Of a stretch of DNA of 64,000 nt, positions 43,673-51,185 are shown piece after piece. How positions within the stretch are numbered: position 1 is the stretch's first letter; the number at the start of each line of letters is the position of its first letter. Below the pieces are notes generated by a model that searched no databases, had not been told where the DNA came from, and was given only the letters and a program-made list of their open reading frames with translations. The translations under genes and the position numbers were made by a program. Origin of the DNA: Pigmentiphaga litoralis (GTDB lineage: Bacteria; Pseudomonadota; Gammaproteobacteria; Burkholderiales; Burkholderiaceae_B); assembly GCF_013408655.1 (NCBI RefSeq), contig NZ_JACCBP010000002.1, positions 62,001-126,000 of the forward strand. The letters are read 5' to 3'.

Positions 43673-44755
43673 TCAGAAGCGGTGCTGGATACCGAAGCCG
43701 AGTTCGCGGCGGTCGCCCGTACGCGTGGCGGCGGCGCCGGTGTACTGCACCGAATCGCTGTACTGGCTGGCCGCGGCGTAGACCATGGTGCGCTTTGACA
43801 GCTTGTAGTTGTAGGCGATGGCAAAGCCGTCGATGTTGTTGTCTTCGCGGCCCAGGTTCTTGTTGCGGTTGTCCAGGCGCTGGTACGTGGCCAGCAGGGC
43901 GTGGGCGCCGAACGGCACGCTCAGGCCCAGCAGGTACGCATTTTCTTTTTCCGACGCCGAGCGGAACGCGTAGTTCTGCAGGCGGCCGTAACCGGCGTGG
44001 GCCTTGACGACGCCGAAGTCGTAGGTGGCGCCCAGCTGGTAGTTCTTGATGTCGCTGCTGGCCGCGGCGGCTGCCGAGTCAGGCGCATTGCGCTGGTCGT
44101 ACGTGAACACGACGGCCAGGGGGCCGTTGTTATAGCGCAGACCGCTGGTGATGACGCGCTGGTCGGTACGCGCTGCGCCCGAGGCGACGGTGGCTTCGGC
44201 GCCGGCGGCGTTGAAGCTGTAGCCCACGCCGGCCTGGAAGCCTGCGAACACGGGCGTCATGTACAGAGCGGTGTTGTCCAGACGGTCACCCGTGCCACCC
44301 GTGGCGTTGAAGCCGAAGATGGTTTGCGATTGGGCCTGGCCGTAGGCGTTGCCGAACGGGTTGATGCTGCTGCCGAACCAGCCGAACGCGAACGAGTCCT
44401 GACGGCCCAGGCGCAGTTCGCCCAGCGACGTCGATTGCAGACCCACCCAGGCGGTACGGCCGAACAGGCGGCTGGTGGTGCCCAGCGATTGACCGGTGGT
44501 GCCCTGGTCGATGTTGATGCCGCTTTCCAGCTGGAAGTTGGCCTTCAGACCGTTGCCCAGGTCTTCCGAACCGCGGATGCCCCAGCGCGAACCGCCGGCA
44601 TAGCCGCTGTCAATGCCGTTGGTGGCGCGCTGACCGTCGTTCTTGCTGGAGACGAAGCCCGCGTCGGCAATGCCGTACAGGGTGACGTTGCTTTGAGCCT
44701 GGGCGGCTCCCGCGAAGCCAGCGAGCAGGGCGGCGGCGATAAGGGTCTTGTTCAA
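43673..44755 (-). CDS. Outer-membrane porin 2
   Basis: 360 residues using a TTG start at 44755 with GGAG seven bases before it. The signal peptide is MNKTLIAAALLAGFAGAAQA, and no ATG exists near it. QSNVTLYGIADAGFVSSKNDG, RWGIRGSEDLGNGLKANFQLESGINIDQG, RTAWVGLQSTSLGELRLGRQ and a terminal FGIQHRF match the same porin family as the neighbour. The two probably arose by duplication and diverged in the surface loops (TTGQSLGTTSRLF, GGTGDRLDN). Confidence 0.92.
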   Translation of the reverse strand: MNKTLIAAALLAGFAGAAQAQSNVTLYGIADAGFVSSKNDGQRATNGIDSGYAGGSRWGIRGSEDLGNGLKANFQLESGINIDQGTTGQSLGTTSRLFGRTAWVGLQSTSLGELRLGRQDSFAFGWFGSSINPFGNAYGQAQSQTIFGFNATGGTGDRLDNTALYMTPVFAGFQAGVGYSFNAAGAEATVASGAARTDQRVITSGLRYNNGPLAVVFTYDQRNAPDSAAAAASSDIKNYQLGATYDFGVVKAHAGYGRLQNYAFRSASEKENAYLLGLSVPFGAHALLATYQRLDNRNKNLGREDNNIDGFAIAYNYKLSKRTMVYAAASQYSDSVQYTGAAATRTGDRRELGFGIQHRF

Positions 44756-45026
44756 TTGGAGCTCCGAATAAGGGATGGTGGTGCGGCACGTCTTTCCTGG
44801 TGCACGGCGGTCAGAATGACGAGTGAATATGTGCACCACGTGACAACGCCCGGGCCGCTCATCCTTTGTTGTGTTCGTGCAACGACGCTGGGCAGGCGCC
44901 GGAGGGCCGTCCTGGCGGCGGGTACTCCGCGTGCTTGGCCGATGACATCTTCGCGATTGCCTATACTGGGCAGATCGTTCGTCCGTGCCTGCCTGTCCGG
45001 CGGGCCGCATGCAGAAGGCACCGGTC

Positions 45027-45839
45027 ATGACCTCTTCTTCCCCTTCGTCTTTTTCTTCTTCGTCGCCGTCCAGCTTCCGCCGGATCTCGCCACTCGACCG
45101 CCTGCTGGCCGAAGCCGACCGCGCACTGCGGGTGCTGTCAGGCAGCACGTCCGGCACGCGCCCCAATCCCGCCGCGGCGCTGCGCAAGCCGGCGCCCCCG
45201 GCCGTCCTGGCGACGGAACCGCTGGCCGTGGTCGGCGTGTCGACCGCGGCGGGCGCGGGTGGTGCCGTGAGTGGCGGCGTGACTGGCGGCCTGAATACCG
45301 ACGATCCCGCGACGTCCACGGAACTGACGCCCGCCGAAACCCGCCACGCGGCCGGGCTGATGCGCGTCAATCATGTCGGGGAGGTCTGCGCGCAAGCCCT
45401 GTATCGCGGGCAGGCGCTGGTCAGCCGGCACGCGTCGACGCGCGCCATCTTCTTAGAAGCCGCGGTCGAAGAGACCGATCACCTGACCTGGTTGGCCGAT
45501 CGGCTCAAGGAATTGAAATCACGCCCCAGTTTCCTGAACCCGCTCTGGTACGCGGGTGCGTTCGGCCTGGGGGTGCTGGCGGGACGGGCAGGGGACGCCG
45601 TCAACCTGGGCTTCATGGCCGAAACCGAAAAGCAGGTGGAACAGCATCTTGACGGGCATCTGCAGAAATTGCCGGTCAATGACGTGCGGTCACGGGCGAT
45701 CGTGACGCAGATGTGCGAAGAAGAGCGCCATCACCGCGAGACCGCCCAGCATGCAGGCGGGCGGCCTCTGCCGCCCCTGGCGCGCGCCGCCATGCGGGCG
45801 GGCTCGAAAGTGATGACGACGACGTCCTACTATATTTGA
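45027..45839 (+). CDS. coq7: Coq7-type demethoxyubiquinone hydroxylase with extra linker
   Basis: Di-iron monooxygenase of ubiquinone synthesis. The start at 45027 (AGAAGG eight bases before) gives 270 residues. Metal-site stretches are [50 protein letters not shown] and [12 protein letters not shown], all intact. Two oddities exist. The Ser/Phe-rich start is [16 protein letters not shown] Gly/Ala/Thr-rich insert of roughly 45 residues lies between NPAAALRKP and [12 protein letters not shown], making the protein longer than the usual 205-215 residues. The insert precedes the catalytic bundle, so activity is probably kept. Confidence 0.9.
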   Translation: MTSSSPSSFSSSSPSSFRRISPLDRLLAEADRALRVLSGSTSGTRPNPAAALRKPAPPAVLATEPLAVVGVSTAAGAGGAVSGGVTGGLNTDDPATSTELTPAETRHAAGLMRVNHVGEVCAQALYRGQALVSRHASTRAIFLEAAVEETDHLTWLADRLKELKSRPSFLNPLWYAGAFGLGVLAGRAGDAVNLGFMAETEKQVEQHLDGHLQKLPVNDVRSRAIVTQMCEEERHHRETAQHAGGRPLPPLARAAMRAGSKVMTTTSYYI

Positions 45840-45913
45840 GGACGCAGGCCGCAGGCCGGGGGCGTGGGCCGGGCTGCAGCGGCGGCCTGCCGTGCCAGCC
45901 TTCCTTGCCAGCC

Positions 45914-46339
45914 TCAGTCGGCTTCCACCACGTCCACACCCCAGGTCATGGCGACCGTGTGTTCCAGCATGGCCGACGCCGAGCAGTATTTGTCGTGCGA
46001 CAGCTGCACCGCGCGTTCCACGGCGGCGACCGGCAGGTTCTTGCCGGTCACGGTGAACTGGAAGTGGATCTTGGTAAACACCTTGGGGTCCGTTTCGGCG
46101 CGTTCGGCCTGCATGGCGACCGTGCAGCCGCGCACCGCATGGCGGCCGCGCTTCAGGATCAGCACGACGTCATAGGCCGTGCAGCCACCGGTTCCGGCCA
46201 GCACCAGTTCCATCGGCCGCGGCGCCAGGTTGTTGCCGCCCCCATCGGGCGCGCCGTCCATCACGGCAATATGGCCGCTGCCGGTCTGGGCCGTGAACAA
46301 CATCCCCTGGGGGCCGCCCCAGCTCACTGTGCATTCCAT
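45914..46339 (-). CDS. OsmC-family protein
   Basis: 141 residues (MECTVSWGGPQGMLFTAQTGSGHIAVMDG). The two conserved cysteines of OsmC/Ohr peroxidase-like proteins are present in LAGTGGCTAYDVVLIL and SHDKYCSASAMLEH. The subgroup resembles YhfA, whose substrate is unclear; organic peroxide reduction is the family activity. It is convergent with coq7 with 74 bp between the stop codons. Confidence 0.9.
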   Translation of the reverse strand: MECTVSWGGPQGMLFTAQTGSGHIAVMDGAPDGGGNNLAPRPMELVLAGTGGCTAYDVVLILKRGRHAVRGCTVAMQAERAETDPKVFTKIHFQFTVTGKNLPVAAVERAVQLSHDKYCSASAMLEHTVAMTWGVDVVEAD

Positions 46340-46457
46340 GTCGATCGTCCTTTGATGATGCGGTGTCGGTAGGGCGGGATGATAGCGTGCGGCCCGGCGG
46401 CATCAGCGCCGTCGCCACACCGGAGGCCACTACCTACACGAAAACCCTAGAAAATTC

Positions 46458-46486
46458 TTGCGCTGCACAAAACGCCTTCCTATAAT
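46458..46486 (+). promoter_or_regulatory. Promoter of small RNA copy 1
   Basis: TTGCGC (46458-46463), a 17-bp spacer and a perfect TATAAT (46481-46486) set a start near 46493. Confidence 0.8.
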
Positions 46487-46492
46487 TGTTCT

Positions 46493-46637
46493 AACGGAAG
46501 TCGCTTTGAGTGACGACACGGCCCAGGGCCCCTCGTCTCCGTCGGACAGCACCGCAAAGCGATCTCCAAAGTGTCTCCTCCACCCTCCTTATTTGGTGGA
46601 TTAAGCCCGAAGCCTTCACGGCTCCGGGCTTTTTTTT
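46493..46637 (+). ncRNA. Small RNA copy 1 with CCUCC-displaying hairpin
   Basis: About 145 nt between a near-consensus promoter and a strong terminator. The arms tcgctttg (46501-46508) and caaagcga (46555-46562) close a long-range stem containing a ggcc-ca-ggcc hairpin. The run gtgtctcctcc follows, then the hairpin TCCACC/GGTGGA (46579-46600) with loop CTCCTTATTT. That loop copies the 16S rRNA anti-Shine-Dalgarno end (CACCUCCUUA), so the RNA could pair with ribosome binding sites of mRNAs. A homologous copy follows at 47072. It resembles in principle the cuckoo-type/CcsR and sibling RNAs, which share CCUCC motifs. Membership in any known family is unverified. Confidence 0.75.
46604..46637 (+). 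terminator. Terminator of small RNA copy 1
   Basis: agcccgaagcc-ttcac-ggctccgggct followed by eight T. Confidence 0.9.
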
Positions 46638-47036
46638 GTCCGGTCATAGCGGGCGACGGTTCACGGTCCGATATTTGCGGGTAGCTGTCGTCAGTCTACG
46701 ATCCACGCACACGACCTGTTGTCGGACTTCAACTGCCATCTGCCCTTGCCGCCCGCTCTGCGCACGGCGAAGGATGCGTAAACGCAACGGAACTTTGGCT
46801 CGATCTGTCGCTCGGATGTTAACGATGCGCATATTTGGCCTCTCGATCCATGTTGCGGTGCGCCATGAAATACGGCTTTATCGGCTTGGGACAGCGGTGA
46901 TGCTCAGCTGATAAGTCGTTGATTTGCCTGGCTTTTACGCACATCCAGAATGCTTTAGGTTTTAAGTACTTGTTTTATAAGGCAATCCTGTTTGTGAAAT
47001 GCCACACCGCATTGTGGTAAATCGCTCAAATAGGTC

Positions 47037-47065
47037 TTGCACCGCACAAAAAAGCTTCCTATAAT
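47037..47065 (+). promoter_or_regulatory. Promoter of small RNA copy 2
   Basis: TTGCAC (47037-47042), a 17-bp spacer and TATAAT (47060-47065). The layout is the same as for copy 1. Confidence 0.8.
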
Positions 47066-47071
47066 TCATTC

Positions 47072-47215
47072 AACAGATGTCGCTTTGGATGCAGACACGG
47101 CCTCAGGCCCCTCGGCATTCGACGGAAAGTCCCGCAAAGCGATCTCTAACGTGTCTCCTCCACCTCCTCATTTGGTGGATTAAGCCCGAAGCCTCACGGC
47201 TCCGGGCTTTTTTTT
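47072..47215 (+). ncRNA. Small RNA copy 2 (homologue of copy 1)
   Basis: About 144 nt, matching copy 1 over its full length. The stem tcgctttg (47080-47087)/caaagcga (47135-47142) is kept, the inner hairpin is ggcc-tca-ggcc, and the run gtgtctcctcc is identical. The hairpin TCCACC/GGTGGA (47159-47179) now shows loop TCCTCATTT, so the exposed CACCTCCT equals the 16S anti-Shine-Dalgarno core exactly. The differences sit mostly in single-stranded parts and as paired changes, which argues for selection on RNA structure. It ends in the same terminator type. Confidence 0.75.
47183..47215 (+). terminator. Terminator of small RNA copy 2
   Basis: agcccgaagcc-tcac-ggctccgggct followed by eight T. Confidence 0.9.
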
Positions 47216-47241
47216 GCCTACACCATTTTGGCAATCTTGTT

Positions 47242-47271
47242 TTGACTTTCGGGTCCCAAACCCGCTATGAT
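47242..47271 (+). promoter_or_regulatory. Promoter of rplM-rpsI
   Basis: TTGACT (47242-47247), an 18-bp spacer and TATGAT (47266-47271). The spacer itself contains cgggtcccaaacccg, a small inverted repeat. The leader to rplM is about 175 nt. Confidence 0.75.
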
Positions 47272-47453
47272 CAAAGGCTTGCCCCTATTTACACTCGCAG
47301 TTAGACAATGCCGAGGTGATGCCGGGGCAGGGGTCGCAAAGGCCAGCCCGGTGCAGTATGTAGTAGCGGTAGCGGGGCCAGCGCCAATGCGGCAGTCAGG
47401 CAAGTCCGAAGGGGGCTTGCCGGCAAAAAACCAACGTCACAGAGAACACTCTC

Positions 47454-47885
47454 ATGCAAAAAACCTTCGTTGCGAAGCCGCAAGAAGTGACGCGTGACTG
47501 GTACGTGATTGACGCCAAGGGCAAAGTCCTAGGTCGTGTGGCCAGCGAAGTCGCACGCCGTTTGCGCGGTAAACACAAGCCAGAATTCACGCCTCACGTT
47601 GATACCGGCGATTACATCGTCATCATCAACGCCGCCGACATTGTCGTTACCGGCAACAAAGCACAAGACAAGCGGTACTACCGTCACTCGGGCTACCCGG
47701 GCGGTATTACTGAAACCACCTTCCAGAAGATGCAAGAGCGTTTTCCTGGTCGTGCGATCCAGAAGGCCGTCAAGGGCATGTTGCCCAAGGGTCCCCTGGG
47801 CTATGCCATGATCAAGAAGATGAAGGTGTACGCTGGATCCGAGCATCCGCACACCGCCCAGCAGCCCAAGCTGCTGGAACTCTGA
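47454..47885 (+). CDS. rplM: 50S ribosomal protein L13
   Basis: 143 residues: [60 protein letters not shown] is diagnostic of L13. It ends [18 protein letters not shown]. An early assembly protein of the large subunit, it is followed after 10 bp by rpsI in the universally conserved rplM-rpsI order. Confidence 0.98.
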   Translation: MQKTFVAKPQEVTRDWYVIDAKGKVLGRVASEVARRLRGKHKPEFTPHVDTGDYIVIINAADIVVTGNKAQDKRYYRHSGYPGGITETTFQKMQERFPGRAIQKAVKGMLPKGPLGYAMIKKMKVYAGSEHPHTAQQPKLLEL

Positions 47886-47895
47886 GGAGCCGTGA

Positions 47896-48288
47896 ATGAT
47901 CGGTAACTGGAATTATGGAACCGGCCGCCGGAAGTCTTCGGTTGCGCGCGTGTTCCTCAAGAAAGGTTCGGGCAAGATTGTCGTCAACGGCAAGCCTGTC
48001 GACGAATATTTTGCTCGTGAAACGGGCCGCATGATCGTTCGCCAGCCACTGGTGCTGACCGGTCACGTCGAGTCGTTCGATTTTCACGTCAACGTTGGCG
48101 GTGGCGGCGAAAGCGGCCAGGCCGGTGCGGTGCGTCACGGCATCACCCGCGCTCTGATCGACTACGACGCAACGCTGAAGTCGCAGCTGTCGCAAGCTGG
48201 CTTCGTCACGCGCGATGCGCGTGAAGTTGAACGTAAGAAAGTCGGCTTCCGTAAAGCACGACGCAGGAAGCAGTTCAGCAAGCGCTGA
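47896..48288 (+). CDS. rpsI: 30S ribosomal protein S9
   Basis: 130 residues: [40 protein letters not shown] and the terminal [17 protein letters not shown]. The C-terminal arginine reaches the P-site tRNA. It is co-transcribed with rplM and ends in a two-hairpin terminator. Confidence 0.98.
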   Translation: MIGNWNYGTGRRKSSVARVFLKKGSGKIVVNGKPVDEYFARETGRMIVRQPLVLTGHVESFDFHVNVGGGGESGQAGAVRHGITRALIDYDATLKSQLSQAGFVTRDAREVERKKVGFRKARRRKQFSKR

Positions 48289-48308
48289 TCCCTGCTTGCC
48301 CGGCAGTT

Positions 48309-48367
48309 CCCCAGGTGGATTCACCTGGGGTGGGCAAAAAAAGGCCGCAGCGATGCGGCCTTTTTTG
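48309..48367 (+). terminator. Terminator of rplM-rpsI (two hairpins)
   Basis: ccccaggtggattcacctgggg (48309-48330) is followed by aaggccgcagcgatgcggcc and six T (48341-48366). The second hairpin is a classical intrinsic terminator. Confidence 0.9.
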
Positions 48368-48454
48368 TTTTGTGTTCATATTGCGATGGCATGCTGGTGC
48401 CCGGTTTCAGAGGGCACCCTGCCGATTCTGGCTGTACAAAATCTGGAGAGGAAG

Positions 48455-49540
48455 ATGGCAAGTCGCGACGAGGCGGGTACCGCCAAGATCAAAGTAGGTA
48501 TCGTGGGTGGCACGGGTTATACCGGTGTCGAGTTGCTCCGCCTGTTGTCCCAGCACCCCCATGCCGAACTGCGAGCCATCACCTCCCGCAAGGAAGACGG
48601 TCTGCCGGTGGCCGACATGTATTCGAACCTGCGCGGCGTGGTCGACCTGAAGTTCTCGTCGCCCGACAACGCGAAGCTTGAAGAATGCGATGTGGTGTTC
48701 TTTGCGACGCCGCACGGCGTCGCCATGGCTCAGGCCCAGGCGCTGCTCGATGCGGGCGTCAAGATCATTGACCTGGCCGCCGACTTCCGCCTGCAGGACA
48801 CCGCGGTATTCGAGAAGTGGTACAAGATGCCGCACACCTGCCCCGACATCCTGGAAGAGTCGGTGTATGGCCTGGTCGAAGTGAACCGCGACCGGATCCG
48901 CAACGCCCGGGTCGTGGGCAATCCCGGCTGCTACCCGACCACGGTGGTGCTCGGCCTGGCGCCCTTGCTTGAAGGGCGGGGCAGCGACGCCAAGCCGCTG
49001 GTCGACGTGCAGACCCTGATCGCCGATTGCGCTTCAGGCGTCACCGGCGCCGGCCGCAAGGCCGAAGTGCATATCCTGTTTTCGGAAGCCTCCGACAACT
49101 TCAAGGCCTATGGCGTGGGCGGTCACCGCCATCACCCCGAAATCGTCGAACAGCTGGAAAAGCTGCATGGCGGCCCGGTCGGCCTGACCTTCGTGCCGCA
49201 CTTGACGCCAATGATCCGCGGCATGCATTCAACCCTGTATGCCCGCATCCAGCCCGAGGCGCGCGACGTCGACTTCCAGGCGCTGTTCGAAAAACGTTAT
49301 GCCGACGAGCCCTTCGTGGATGTGATGCCTGCCGGCAGCACGCCCGAAACGCGGTCGGTGCGCGCATCGAACATGGTTCGCATCTCGGTCTTCCGCCCCA
49401 ACGGCGGGGATCAACTGGTGATCCTGGTGGTGCAGGACAACCTGGTAAAGGGCGCGTCAGGCCAGGCCGTGCAGAACATGAACCTGATGTTTGGTCTGCC
49501 CGAAAACGCCGGTCTGGGTCACGTCGCGGTCCTGCCCTGA
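48455..49540 (+). CDS. argC: N-acetyl-gamma-glutamyl-phosphate reductase
   Basis: Third step of arginine synthesis, NADPH-dependent. 361 residues from the ATG at 48455 ([39 protein letters not shown]), with GGAGAGGA before it. The NADP fold motif is [12 protein letters not shown] and the catalytic Cys is in [32 protein letters not shown] and [15 protein letters not shown] are family signatures. This is the long (type 1) ArgC. Its stop overlaps the next start (TGATG), so the gene behind it is coupled. Confidence 0.96.
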   Translation: MASRDEAGTAKIKVGIVGGTGYTGVELLRLLSQHPHAELRAITSRKEDGLPVADMYSNLRGVVDLKFSSPDNAKLEECDVVFFATPHGVAMAQAQALLDAGVKIIDLAADFRLQDTAVFEKWYKMPHTCPDILEESVYGLVEVNRDRIRNARVVGNPGCYPTTVVLGLAPLLEGRGSDAKPLVDVQTLIADCASGVTGAGRKAEVHILFSEASDNFKAYGVGGHRHHPEIVEQLEKLHGGPVGLTFVPHLTPMIRGMHSTLYARIQPEARDVDFQALFEKRYADEPFVDVMPAGSTPETRSVRASNMVRISVFRPNGGDQLVILVVQDNLVKGASGQAVQNMNLMFGLPENAGLGHVAVLP

Positions 49541-50406
49541 TGAAGCGCCGCCCTCTGTTTCCTGCGGCAGTCCAGCGCAGGCGACGGCTGGCGGCGGCGT
49601 CCGCCCCTCGCGCTGCCAAGGCCCGTGCGCCGTGGCCCCTGCGCGCGTTTGCCCTGCTGCTGATCCTGGCGCTGGGCGCCGCGCTGGGCAGCGGGCTGTA
49701 TGAATGGGTGCGCCGTGTGGTCGGACTTGCGCCGCAGGTCAGCGCGTCCGACGCGGCAAGCTTGCAGGCGGACCGCGAACGGCTGGCGGCCGAACTGCAG
49801 GCCTTGCAGGGCCGGCTCAACGCCGCCGATGGCCGGATTGAAATGGAACGCGCCGCCAAGGACAAGCTGGAAGCCGAATTGCGCGCGTCGCAAAAGGAAG
49901 TGGGCGACCTGCGCAACGACCTGGCGTTTTTTGAACAGCTGATTCCGGCCGATCCGCGGATGGGGCAGGTCAGCATCCGGTCTGCCGAACTGGAAAAGCA
50001 GGGCACCGCGCTACGCTATCGGGTATTGCTGATGCGCAGCGGCCGGCCTTCTGGCGAGTTCAAGGGGACGCTGCAGTTTTCGGCGGTGGGGATTCGCAGT
50101 GGCGCCACTGCCACGGTGGACCTGCAGCCGCTGGTCGAGCCGGCCGCGCCGGGCGTGGCGATGCCAGGCGGGATCCGGCCTTCGGCGCCGGTGCTGGGCG
50201 CGCCGGTACTGGGGAATCCGTTGCCCGGATCGGCGGCGGCACCGGCCGCGCCAGGCGGCAATCCGCTGGCCCTGAGCTTCCGGCAGTATCAGCGTGCCGA
50301 AGGGGCGCTGGCGCTGCCGGGCAATTTCACGCCGCGCACCGTTACCGTGCGGGTCCTGGAAGGCGGCGCGGTCCGGTCGCAAAGTACCGTCAACCTGATG
50401 CCCTGA
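49540..50406 (+). CDS. Membrane-anchored coiled-coil protein (DUF6776-like)
   Basis: 288 residues beginning [59 protein letters not shown]: a basic tail and one transmembrane helix. A coiled coil follows (LQADRERLAAELQALQGRLNAADGRIEMERAAKDKLEAELRASQKEVGDLRNDLAFFEQLIP). The periplasmic beta-rich domain (VSIRSAELEKQGTALRYRVLLMRSGRPSGEFKGTLQFS) is interrupted by a Pro/Gly/Ala-rich loop. I place it in the DUF6776 type from its layout; the role is unknown. It starts within the argC stop codon and precedes erpA, so it is likely in an argC transcript. Confidence 0.72.
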   Translation: MKRRPLFPAAVQRRRRLAAASAPRAAKARAPWPLRAFALLLILALGAALGSGLYEWVRRVVGLAPQVSASDAASLQADRERLAAELQALQGRLNAADGRIEMERAAKDKLEAELRASQKEVGDLRNDLAFFEQLIPADPRMGQVSIRSAELEKQGTALRYRVLLMRSGRPSGEFKGTLQFSAVGIRSGATATVDLQPLVEPAAPGVAMPGGIRPSAPVLGAPVLGNPLPGSAAAPAAPGGNPLALSFRQYQRAEGALALPGNFTPRTVTVRVLEGGAVRSQSTVNLMP

Positions 50407-50695
50407 ACGGTTACGTGCGAACCCGGGTGGTTAACGGTACTATCATGGGTTCGGAGTTCAGCCGCGCGCTTGAACTTCAGCCAACAGCCCGCATCTTGAA
50501 TGTTGCGGAAGAACCCCTGACGCCGCCGGGGTTGAATTTAGCCGACGATAGCGGTGCAATAGCCTTATCGCAGAATAGAACCGATCGCGGCCCGTTACCC
50601 TGGCCGCGTCACCCGTATCGCAAGATCGATTCAGCACCTTCGTTCGCAGGCTTCCCCAACGGGCCGTCGCAGCGGGCGTGCACAAGGAGCAGTCC

Positions 50696-51064
50696 ATGAA
50701 TGCAGCAGTAGAACAAGTCAACCTCGACGCCCCTCCCATGCAGCTGATCTTTACCGATTCGGCCGCAGCCAAGGTCAAGGAATTGATCGAAGAAGAGGGC
50801 AACGCCGCGCTCAAGCTGCGCGTGTTCGTCCAGGGTGGCGGCTGTTCCGGTTTCCAATATGGCTTCACGTTTGACGAAGACGTGAACGACGACGACACGA
50901 CGTTCGAAAAGAATGGCGTGGAACTGTTGATCGACGCCATGAGCTTTCAATACCTGGTCGGCGCCGAGATCGACTACAAGGAAGGCCTGGAAGGCGCGCA
51001 GTTCGTGATCAAGAACCCGAACGCGTCCAGCAGCTGCGGTTGCGGTTCGTCCTTCTCGGTCTGA
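50696..51064 (+). CDS. erpA: Iron-sulfur cluster insertion protein ErpA
   Basis: A-type carrier that hands Fe-S clusters to apo-proteins. 122 residues from the ATG at 50696, with AAGGAG seven bases before. The three cluster cysteines are in [17 protein letters not shown] and [12 protein letters not shown]. Residues [14 protein letters not shown] and [23 protein letters not shown] are typical. Many enzymes in this window need Fe-S clusters (Rieske proteins, molybdenum hydroxylase), though a specific link is not implied. Confidence 0.95.
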   Translation: MNAAVEQVNLDAPPMQLIFTDSAAAKVKELIEEEGNAALKLRVFVQGGGCSGFQYGFTFDEDVNDDDTTFEKNGVELLIDAMSFQYLVGAEIDYKEGLEGAQFVIKNPNASSSCGCGSSFSV

Positions 51065-51078
51065 TCCGGTAAGTATCC

Positions 51079-51137
51079 CTTCGCCACCGGCCTTGGCCGG
51101 TGCCTGGAGCGCCCTTGCGCAAGCGGGGCGCTTTTTG
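51079..51137 (+). terminator. Terminator of erpA
   Basis: A first hairpin caccggcc-ttggccggtg (51079-51096) is followed by agcgccc-ttgcgcaagc-ggggcgct and five T (51108-51137). Confidence 0.8.
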
Positions 51138-51185
51138 TCTTTGGTCTGTGACCTCATTCAGGCCGGTACGCCGCGCCGCCCCCTT

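Larger units (their letters stand above)
46340..47453. other. Gene-free region of 1.1 kb carrying the small RNA pair and the rplM leader
   Basis: Besides the two small RNAs and the rplM promoter it holds a lower-GC spacer (46640-47030) without signals I can name, and a GC-rich rplM leader (47272-47453). Short ORFs that cross the RNAs read through their terminators and are not accepted as genes. Confidence 0.55.

Noticed and set aside
46510..47304. Short proteins sharing LIWWIKPEA read from the two small RNA copies
   Set aside because: The frames run through the intrinsic terminators, lack ribosome binding sites and diverge outside the shared RNA segment. RNA pairing explains the conservation better.
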